From: Bacillota bacterium
GTDB taxonomy: Bacteria; Bacillota; Clostridia; Acetivibrionales; DSM-1351
Length of the DNA stretch: 24,439 bases
NCBI GenBank assembly: GCA_023444055.1
Contig: JAEZRV010000058.1
Span: 1-24,439, forward strand
Direction: 5' to 3'
In this document: positions 8,098-15,900 of the stretch, in pieces
How the letters are laid out: the number at the start of each line of letters is the position of its first letter
Numbering within the stretch: position 1 is the stretch's first letter
Translations under genes and position numbers: made by a program
The notes under the pieces: model-generated
What the model was told of the DNA's origin: nothing
Databases searched by the model: none
Seen by the model: only the letters and a program-made list of their open reading frames with translations

Positions 8098-8523
8098 ATG
8101 TATAAAAACTTTGTTGAATTTATGAAGGACTTTTTAGATGAGGATAGTTCCCAAGATTTTTGGTATGATATTGCATCTGAGGATGCTAGAAAGCTATTGT
8201 TGAGGTTTTCAGAAAGTGATTGGTTAGAAATGCTAAATGAATTAGATTTTCAGCCATTAGAGTTTAAAAAGAAGCTAGCATATTGCCTTGATAATATAGA
8301 AAGCGCGCAACAACTAAAAGTATTGTTGCAATTAGCAAATACTCAAGATAAAGAATTATTTGAAGTATGTGTAGATTCTTTAAGGAATTTTATGGATAAT
8401 GATAGGGATGAAATTCTACAAAACAAATTATTAATTAATAATATAAAGCAGATGCTACCTGATGTTGGAATTGCTACTAAGAAAGTTTATGAGGATTTTC
8501 TTTATAAACTTGAACGGGACTAA
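8098..8523 (+). CDS. Probable immunity protein to the EndoU toxin (helical)
   Basis: 141 residues from the ATG at 8098, with GGAGG (8087-8091) 6 bases upstream; an in-frame TTG at 8092 is less likely. The protein is acidic, has no signal peptide, and is predicted almost entirely helical, with a possible HEAT-like pair of helices (residues about 55-95). It starts 29 bases after the toxin gene. Position, size and cytoplasmic nature fit an immunity protein for the EndoU domain. I do not recognise a specific family, so the function rests on context. Confidence 0.65.
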   Translation: MYKNFVEFMKDFLDEDSSQDFWYDIASEDARKLLLRFSESDWLEMLNELDFQPLEFKKKLAYCLDNIESAQQLKVLLQLANTQDKELFEVCVDSLRNFMDNDRDEILQNKLLINNIKQMLPDVGIATKKVYEDFLYKLERD

Positions 8524-8655
8524 TTAAATATCAAAAAGTCATTTCGGTTGATATGGTCTTTTGTCCACCTGCTAAATCCTTAGTACAGGGCGTTATAAGC
8601 TATTCCACACCAAAATCAATGGAAGGGTTCAGCACAATTTGTCCTGAAAAGTATC

Positions 8656-8969
8656 GAGAGGAAAACCAGTAAGAAGAAGTTTAGAAAGAAATGCAAGGAA
8701 GTACATGCTCAAATAAGAGAGATACGACATCAGAAGGTAGAGGATACATAAAGAAGCTGAATCAGATTCTTATAGGATGTTTCCATTACTATGGCATAAC
8801 GGACAACTCACGAAGTATTAATGCCTTTCGTTTTAGAGTGATAAAAAGTTTATTCTTTTGGCTAAATAGACGGAGTCAGAAAAAGAGTTATACATTGGAA
8901 GGATTTAACGAAATGCTTAAAATCTACCCAATAGTAAAAGCTAAAATATATGTGAGTGTCTATGCATGA
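8656..8969 (+). pseudogene. ltrA: Group II intron reverse transcriptase/maturase, C-terminal remnant with frameshift
   Basis: Two adjoining frames together spell the end of a group II intron-encoded protein. The first (from 8656) reads ERKTSKKKFRKKCKEV, continues to VEDT and stops at 8749. One base out of frame, the text resumes as IKKLNQILIG, then CFHYYGITDN, WLNRRSQKKSYT and a KIYVSVYA end, stopping at 8967-8969. The X/D region pattern LNxxLxGxxxYYGIxxN and LNRRSQKK are diagnostic of this family. The reverse transcriptase palm and the intron 5' part are absent. A single-base deletion near 8746-8748 explains the shift. It is a dead relic. Confidence 0.85.
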
Positions 8970-9013
8970 TAATTGTAGAATAATTAAACTTTGCAAAGAG
9001 CCGAATAGGTGAG

Positions 9014-9057
9014 ACCGTTAATTGGAGGATAATATCTTCTGGTTGACGGTTTTTTTT
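9014..9057 (+). terminator. Strong Rho-independent terminator
   Basis: A 16-bp stem (9014-9029 with 9035-9050; all positions pair when G-U is allowed), a 5-base loop TAATA and seven Ts. It ends transcription from the ABC/EndoU/immunity operon and intron relic before the surface-protein cluster. Its use of five G-U pairs means the hairpin would form mainly for + strand transcripts. Confidence 0.85.
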
Positions 9058-9222
9058 ATTGAGTCGGATACGGAGCAGACAATCTCATTTCAATGAGAAT
9101 TTGGATATTTGTATCAGTAGTATAGTTTGAATTTAGCTTGATTTAAAATGTACGATGATTCTAAATGGTGAATATAAACAATAACATGAAAATTTGGGTT
9201 ACATTTTTTATTTATACAATTA

Positions 9223-9251
9223 TTGACATAAATCGCCAAATGCTTTAAACT
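9223..9251 (+). promoter_or_regulatory. Sigma-A-type promoter for the FN3/Cys-His/RHS cluster
   Basis: TTGACA at 9223-9228, a 17-base spacer and TAAACT at 9246-9251, about 70 bases before the FN3 start. The -35 is consensus and the -10 is fair. As no terminator is seen until after the SUKH gene, it may drive the whole cluster to about 21.9 kb. Confidence 0.6.
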
Positions 9252-9320
9252 ATTATAATAAATTGGAAATAACAGCAATAATATTCCAACTGTATAACTA
9301 ATACAAAAAGGAGAATACAA

Positions 9321-11282
9321 ATGAAATTACAAAAAAGGTTATTTGCCGGCATTCTAGCGTTGTTTTTAGTAATTCAGTGCTTTTATGGCACAGGTTTTAA
9401 TCTGCTTAAAGTACTGCCGGTTTATGCAGATGATACACAGGTTGAACACCTATCAACACCTGCTAATGTAAATGTAAATGTATATAATAATAGCGCATTT
9501 GTAGTGGGCTGGGATTATGTAAGTGGAGCAGAAAATTATGAAGTTTCCTTGGATAACAGCATTTATACTACTTCAGCGAACATGTATACCTTTAGTGATT
9601 TAAGTCCGAATAATCCGTATACAGTTAAGGTAAGAGCAATTAATTCAAGTGGCTTCAGTGAATGGAGTACAGAAATAGTTAAGTATACCTTACTAGATAC
9701 TCCCACAAATCTTGTTACAACTACTGCCTCAAGTATTTCCGTGGGTTTAACCTGGGACGCTGTATCAGGAGCAACAGGTTACGAAATATATCGTGATAGC
9801 ACTTTAGTTGGAACTGCTGACTCAAATACATTTATTGATAATGGTGTATCAGCCAATTTAAGATACAAATATAAGGTGAAGGCATTTAATGATACTGGAA
9901 ATGTATCGGTATTTAGTGCTGAATGTATTATTTATACCACTACAGAAATTCCTCCGATACCTAACTATATAGATGCTTTAATAACTGACAAAAGTATGAT
10001 GGTTACATGGGGTTCTATTCCAATAGCAACTAGCTATGAAATCTCGTTTGATGGAAATGTAAGAACTACAACAATGCCATTTAGCTTATATAATGATTTA
10101 GAGCCAAATACTCGGCATGTAGTCAAAGTAAGGGCAATTAATTATAACGGAAATAGTGACTGGAGTTCTGAAATAGTAAAGTATACCTTACTTACTGTGC
10201 CATCTAATCTTGTAGTTAGACCAAGAAGTTCATCTGCATGTTTAACATGGGATGCTGTATCAGGAGCAACAGGTTATGAAATATACCGGGATGATATTTT
10301 GATTGGGACTTGCAATACAAATACATATAACGATAATGGCTTGATAGCTGGAAATACTTATGTATATAAAGTAAAAGCATATGACAATGATGGAAATTCA
10401 TCAATATTAAGTGACCCATGTACTGCTACAACTGTAATAGCTGTAGCTCCAGCTGCCCCTGAGAATGTTAAGGTAGAGACTACCAGCAAAACACTCACAA
10501 TAAGCTGGGATTCTGTAAGTACAGCAGAAAGCTATGAAGTTTCGATAGATGGAAATATAAATAATGAAACATCAACCAGCCACACTTTTAGTGATTTAGC
10601 ACCGAATTCATGTCATAAATTAAAAGTAAGAGCAATAAATACTGCTATAGATGGTGCTTGGAGTGAGGAGATAACAAAGTATACCTTGCTTGAAACTCCT
10701 GCTATCTCTGAGGCAACTACTACGTCAAGCATTTCAATTGATTTGGCGTGGAATGCTGTGGATGGGGCAACCAGCTATGATATAGAAAAAAACGGTGAGT
10801 TATTTAGTGGTATAACAGCTACAAAAAATTTATTTAATAATTTAACTCCTAATACAAGCTATGAATTTAGAATAAGAGCAATAGGTGAAAACAACGAAAG
10901 TAATTGGAGTAACAAAATTTCTGTAATGACAAAAGAGTTCAGCATAACGAAAACAGTATCCTGTACTGCAGGTAATACATTCAACTTTGTCATAAAGCTA
11001 GAAAACACGAAAAGCATTACGGGTCGTACCTTTACAATTACATATAAGTCTAGCGATATAACTAGTGTGACTGACCTGTGCGGTATGACATATCAAAAGG
11101 AAACTACGACAGGTGTTATTACGGGAACAGGAATCACGATATTACAAAATACGCCTGATAACATCAAATTTACTATTGATAAAGCTATCCCAGACGGCAA
11201 TTCCTGGTCTGGCATAGTTAATATTATTAAATTTATACCAGCTGTAAGCGGCCAGGTTACATTGACATGCAAAGTAGAATAG
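9321..11282 (+). CDS. Secreted protein with six fibronectin type III domains
   Basis: 653 residues; ATG with AAAAGGAG upstream. Sec signal peptide, likely cut after VYA (residue 36). Six FN3 domains at about 46-124, 126-206, 211-290, 293-371, 378-456 and 458-537. They alternate between two subtypes: one with YEVSxD-like strands and KVRAIN ends, the other with LTWDAVSGATGYEIYRD. The array therefore looks like three copies of a two-domain unit. Residues 539-653 form a separate beta-rich domain (TVSCTAGNTFNF, FTITYKSSDI, SGQVTLTCKVE end) that I cannot name; it slightly resembles cohesin-like surface domains. There is no sortase motif, S-layer or membrane anchor. Its place ahead of the RHS gene suggests a surface scaffold or delivery partner, which is inference. 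Confidence 0.85.
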   Translation: MKLQKRLFAGILALFLVIQCFYGTGFNLLKVLPVYADDTQVEHLSTPANVNVNVYNNSAFVVGWDYVSGAENYEVSLDNSIYTTSANMYTFSDLSPNNPYTVKVRAINSSGFSEWSTEIVKYTLLDTPTNLVTTTASSISVGLTWDAVSGATGYEIYRDSTLVGTADSNTFIDNGVSANLRYKYKVKAFNDTGNVSVFSAECIIYTTTEIPPIPNYIDALITDKSMMVTWGSIPIATSYEISFDGNVRTTTMPFSLYNDLEPNTRHVVKVRAINYNGNSDWSSEIVKYTLLTVPSNLVVRPRSSSACLTWDAVSGATGYEIYRDDILIGTCNTNTYNDNGLIAGNTYVYKVKAYDNDGNSSILSDPCTATTVIAVAPAAPENVKVETTSKTLTISWDSVSTAESYEVSIDGNINNETSTSHTFSDLAPNSCHKLKVRAINTAIDGAWSEEITKYTLLETPAISEATTTSSISIDLAWNAVDGATSYDIEKNGELFSGITATKNLFNNLTPNTSYEFRIRAIGENNESNWSNKISVMTKEFSITKTVSCTAGNTFNFVIKLENTKSITGRTFTITYKSSDITSVTDLCGMTYQKETTTGVITGTGITILQNTPDNIKFTIDKAIPDGNSWSGIVNIIKFIPAVSGQVTLTCKVE

Positions 11283-11406
11283 AAATCATATGAAAGAGTA
11301 AGAAATATTTTATATTGATAAATTACAATATAGAATAGAGTAAAAATATAAAACGCTTACTAAATTGAGAATATACGTTTATTATTTTGTGAGGAGATGA
11401 TATATA

Positions 11407-12879
11407 GTGAACAGAGTAAAATTTACAGCAGTAAAATTGACTTTAATACTTCTGATTGTTTTCTTTGAATTTGGAATTTTTTTATACAGCCCCATACATG
11501 CAGAAATGAATCATAACCATAGTTGGGATAACTGGAAGGTTACAAAGCAGGTTACATGTACAGAAGATGGAACAGAAATACGGACCTGTACTGCATGTAA
11601 TTGTATACAAACAAGAACAATTGAGGCATTATGGCATAACTGGAGTACACCTACATGCACACAACCTGCAAAATGTGAAAGGTGTGGAATTGAAGGAACT
11701 CCTGTGCTTGGACATAAATGGAATGTAATGGCAGCTTCGTGTACTGAGGCTGGTACTAGAACATGTGCTAGAGATGGGTGTGGGGTTACTGAGAACTTAC
11801 CTGCTCAAGGTCATGATCCGTGGCCAGCTACTTGCTTGCAGGCAGGGTACTGTAAGAAATGCCACGAGGTTATATATTCTAAACTCAGCCATGTCTATAC
11901 CGGTTGTACAGACTCAACATGTAACAGATGCGGCACATTTAGAGACGCAGGAAGTCATTACTATTCGAATAATTGTGATGAAAGCTGCAATTATTGCTAT
12001 TCGTTGAGATGGGTACCCGGACATAGGTACAGTAATGCCTGTGATGATTCCTGCAATTACTGTGACTATCGCAGAATCGTTTCTAGTCATGTGTATAGCA
12101 ATGATTGTGATCCATACTGTAATGAATGTGGTTATCAGAGATATGTTTCTGCACATAGATACGACAATGACTGTGTGGATAACATCTGTAATGAATGTGG
12201 TTATAGAAGGTCAGTTCCAGGTCACATATACGATAATGCATGTGATGCTGACTGCAATAACTGCTCTGAATATAGATCTGTAAATAGCCACGTTTATGAT
12301 AATGATTGTGATCAATACTGCAATATCTGCCGTGAATATAGATATGTATTTAATCACATATACAGTAACGCTTGTGATGCTTACTGCAATATATGCTCTG
12401 CACAAAGATCTGTTGGGGGACATTTGTATTCAAATGCTTGTGATGCAACCTGCAATATATGCGGTGCAACTAGATATGTTCCAGGACATTATTTCGTAGA
12501 TGCTTGTGATACAACCTGTAATATATGTGGTGCAACTAGATATGTTCCAGGACATTCCTATTCAAATGGTTGCGACGCAACCTGTAATATATGTAATGCA
12601 TCCAGATATGTTGCTGGGCACTCCTATTCAAATGCTTGTGATACAACATGTAATATATGTGGTGAAACTAGATATGTTTCAGGACACTTCTATTCAAATG
12701 CTTGTGATGCAACCTGCAATACATGCGGTGCGTATAGAACACCAGGGTCACATTTTTACAGCTATGATTGCGATTCTTCTTGTAATATTTGCGGTGCGTA
12801 CAGAACAATACCTATGTGGTATCATACCGACTTATTTAATGACCATATATGCGACCGATGTGGAGCAAGTATTTACTAA
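11407..12879 (+). CDS. Secreted Cys/His-rich repeat protein
   Basis: 490 residues from GTG at 11407, with GAGGAG (11391-11396) upstream. Sec signal ends near residue 32 (SPIHA). Residues 35-161 carry irregular H-W...C...C..C...GH repeats like those of many Firmicute surface proteins. Residues 162-470 hold 14 units of 22 residues (one of 23) with the pattern HxYxxxCDxxCNxCxxxRxxxx. Each unit has one His and three Cys spaced like metal ligands. The protein ends with a partial unit ICDRCGASIY. Function unknown: it could bind zinc or another metal, or be stabilised by disulfides. It lies between the FN3 and RHS genes, probably in one transcript, so a role in presenting the RHS toxin is possible. 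Confidence 0.85.
   Translation: MNRVKFTAVKLTLILLIVFFEFGIFLYSPIHAEMNHNHSWDNWKVTKQVTCTEDGTEIRTCTACNCIQTRTIEALWHNWSTPTCTQPAKCERCGIEGTPVLGHKWNVMAASCTEAGTRTCARDGCGVTENLPAQGHDPWPATCLQAGYCKKCHEVIYSKLSHVYTGCTDSTCNRCGTFRDAGSHYYSNNCDESCNYCYSLRWVPGHRYSNACDDSCNYCDYRRIVSSHVYSNDCDPYCNECGYQRYVSAHRYDNDCVDNICNECGYRRSVPGHIYDNACDADCNNCSEYRSVNSHVYDNDCDQYCNICREYRYVFNHIYSNACDAYCNICSAQRSVGGHLYSNACDATCNICGATRYVPGHYFVDACDTTCNICGATRYVPGHSYSNGCDATCNICNASRYVAGHSYSNACDTTCNICGETRYVSGHFYSNACDATCNTCGAYRTPGSHFYSYDCDSSCNICGAYRTIPMWYHTDLFNDHICDRCGASIY
11890..12816 (+). repeat. 66-bp tandem repeats coding 22-residue H-C-C-C units
   Basis: Thirteen full units from 11890 to 12750 (one has three extra bases) and a fourteenth from 12751. 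The units from about 12420 to 12750 are the most alike at DNA level (repeated TGTGATGCAACCTGCAAT and AGATATGTTCCAGGACAT), so the array has probably grown recently at its 3' end. Confidence 0.85.
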
Positions 12880-12895
12880 TAGAAAAAATTTTTAT

Positions 12896-12910
12896 GGAGG
12901 TGAAATAATG
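12896..12910 (+). promoter_or_regulatory. Ribosome binding site fixing the RHS start
   Basis: GGAGG at 12896-12900, seven bases, then ATG at 12908. The RHS frame is also open upstream to 12500, but that part only overlaps the Cys/His repeats in another frame. This site and the signal peptide directly after the ATG settle the start. Confidence 0.85.
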
Positions 12911-15900
12911 GAATCAATAATTAGATATTTGAGAAAATCAATAATTTTAGTTTTAACTATAACTCTTTTAATAGTACTAACAACCAGCACTGTTCTGGCT
13001 CAAGAGGGTTCACAAACGCTGGATACCAATAAGGAAAATATACAGATACTAGTCAAATACGGCGATGCCTATGATCTTGATAGCATAAGGAGTTCAATTT
13101 TAAGTAGCTTAAGCCTCTCAAAATTTGAATTAAAGAAAAATATTAAAATCTTTAATTTAGCAGTATATGAAATAAGCGAGGACGATGATATAAATAAAGT
13201 AATAACTTCATTAAAGGAAAATCTAGGAGTTACATATGCTCAACCTAATTATAGGTTAACAAAAGCTACTGTACCAGATGATGCAAGATTTGACGAACAG
13301 TGGAGTCTATTAAATAATGGACAGGCTATTCAAGGCAAAGCTGGAACTTCTGGTATTGATAGTAATATAACAGATGCATGGAATATCACAACCGGTAACG
13401 ATGACGTAATAATTGGTATTCTTGACTCTGGAATAGATATAAGCCATACTGAACTGACCGGAAGTATTTACAATAACCATGATGAAATACCTAATAACGG
13501 TATTGACGATGATAATAACGGATATAAAGATGACGTAAACGGATGGGACTTTATTAATGATGATAATACAGTTTTCGATTCAGCAATATCAGATACCCAT
13601 GGTACGCAACTTGCCGGAATTATTGCAGCAGCAGACAATGAAACAGGAATAATGGGTATTGCACCTAGTGTAAAAATCTTACCATTAAAATTTTTAGATG
13701 GAGATTATGGTTACACGTCGGATGCAATTGAGGCAATATATTATGCAAGAAAAGCAGGTGCCAGAATTATCAATTGTAGTTGGGGAAGCAATCAGGATAA
13801 TTTTGCACTTAAAGAGGCGATGAATGAGAACAACATCTTATTTATATGCTCAGCAGGTAATAGTGGGAGTCAATCTCTGTATTATCCTGCATGTTTTGAT
13901 TTTCCCAATATTATTTCAGTTGCAGCAATAGACAACACAGGAGAACTTGCTGACTTATCTAATTATGGAAATAATACACTGTTAGCTGCTCCGGGTGTAG
14001 ATATACTCACAACAGTACCTGATAATGGTTATGGTTATAAAAGTGGAACTTCATTATCAACTGCACACGTTTCTGGTGCAGCAGCTCTACTACAAAGTAC
14101 TAAACCAAGTATAAAAGTTTCTGAGATTATTGCTACTTTAGGAAAGAATACAACAAAACTTGATAGTCTTGACGGAAAAGTTCTATCAGGGGGGGTATTG
14201 AATGTTCATTCAGCATTAACCAATATTATCATCAATAAGAATGAATTAGAAAACCAAAAAGTAATTGAGTCTGAGGTCAGTTTTTTTTCAGCTAGTTCTA
14301 TAAATGCAGATGATTCCAGTAATGGACTTCCATTGTTGGAAGAGCAGATGCAATTTGGAACAAAGGGTATAAATGTAGCAACAGGAAACTATTGCAATAC
14401 ATTTACCGATTTATCTAATCCTACATCTGGATTAGCTATTGAAGCAAGCAGAACGTATAATTCAAAAAATACTGAAGCTGGTATACTCGGCAGTGGCTGG
14501 ACCTTTGGATATGAAGGAAAGGTTACAGATTATGTAGATTACGTTAAAGTAAAATATGGAAACGGTAAAATTGAAGTGTTTACGAAGAATACTGATGCAA
14601 CCTATACTGGGTATAATACTCGAAATAAACTTGAAAAATTGAGTGACGGATCATATATCATTGAAATGAAAAGCCAGAACTCCTACAAGTTTAATTCATT
14701 AGGGTATCTTACCGAAATAAAGGATAAAAACGGAAATAAAATTGAGATTGTAGTGAACGATTTAGGTGAAATAAGTTCTGTAAAGGATATTTCAGGAAGA
14801 ATATATACTCTATCCTATCAAACATATGAAACTCAACGCCTTTTGAAGACTTTCAGTGATGATCTCGGTTATAGAACGATCAACTATGACTATGCACTTA
14901 ACAGCGGCACTGGACAATATACACTTTCCACTGTGACCGACTTTCATAATAATATTGTAATGCGCTATTATTATGATGCAAACGGACTTCTTAATGAAAT
15001 CGGTGACAATGATGAAAATAATATTATGCAGACTATTCAATATTACAGTGATGTTACGAGAAGAGTTCAAACGAGTAAAGATGCACTAGGAAATATCTGT
15101 ACATATACATATTATGACACTCCAGATGCTAATAATAAGAGAAAAGTGACTGTTGTTGATACTCAGCAGAAAGCAGAGTCGTACTGGTATGATAATGAGT
15201 ATTATATAACCGATATTCAGGATGCTGAAGGCAAGGTTACAAGTACAATATACAATACTGATGAAGATGGCAGAAACAGATATGGTGAAGAAGATACAAA
15301 AATAGATAGATATGGGAACAAAACTATATATGTTAGGGATGATAGAGGGAATATCACCAGGATTATCAATCCAGATTTAAGTATTAAAAGCTTTGTCTAT
15401 GATGAAAGAAACAATATGATTGAAGAATGTGATGAACTGGGCAGGCATACATATAATATTTTTGATTCTAATAAAATCAATCTGCTAAAAAAAGTTCAAC
15501 CTCTGAATGGTACGGATATATATAGTGGTGAAGACAGGACTTCACCTAAATTTGCTATTACCACTTATGAATACTATTCTGATACTACTTATTCCGTGAA
15601 AGGCCTTTTAGCGAAATTGATCGACCCTGAAGGGAATACAACTGAATACACTTACCTAAATGATGGTAAATTGAATACTGTTAAACAACCCGATGCTTTA
15701 AATGCAACTATATATAGTTATACTGTAGCAGGGTTCAAAGAAACGGAGATATCTCCTGAGGGTGCCCGAATTGACTACACATATGATAATAACGGCAGGA
15801 TTGAAAAAAAGGTTATTAACAATCTTATTGATGCTACAGAGAATAGCGTTTCCAGAATAGTGTATGACGCAATGGGCAGAAAAATTAAGGAAATTATGCC

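Larger units (their letters stand above)
8970..9320. other. Gene-free stretch between the intron relic and the FN3 gene
   Basis: It holds a short possible relic of intron domain V (AAAGAGCCGAATAGGTGA, about 8995-9012), a strong terminator (9014-9057), a small dyad CTCATT/AATGAG near 9083-9096, and a promoter before the FN3 gene (9223-9251). No coding frame here looks real. Confidence 0.6.

Noticed and set aside
8691..8969. Intact 92-residue gene.
   Set aside because: Its first 18 residues are out of frame with the maturase text that continues upstream in the neighbouring frame; it is a frameshifted relic of a group II intron protein.
11765..12499. Several overlapping open frames on both strands within the Cys/His gene.
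   Set aside because: They arise from the 66-bp repetition and have no signal, ribosome site or family features.
12500..12907. Start of the RHS gene at 12500 (136 extra residues).
   Set aside because: This part overlaps the Cys/His repeat gene in another frame, shows only the shadow of those repeats, and lacks a ribosome site; GGAGG plus ATG at 12908 followed by a signal peptide is the real start.
12877..12910. Programmed frameshift joining the Cys/His protein to the RHS protein (A6T5 run nearby).
   Set aside because: The run lies after the TAA stop at 12877-12879, so ribosomes would not reach it in frame; the RHS gene has its own good start and signal peptide.
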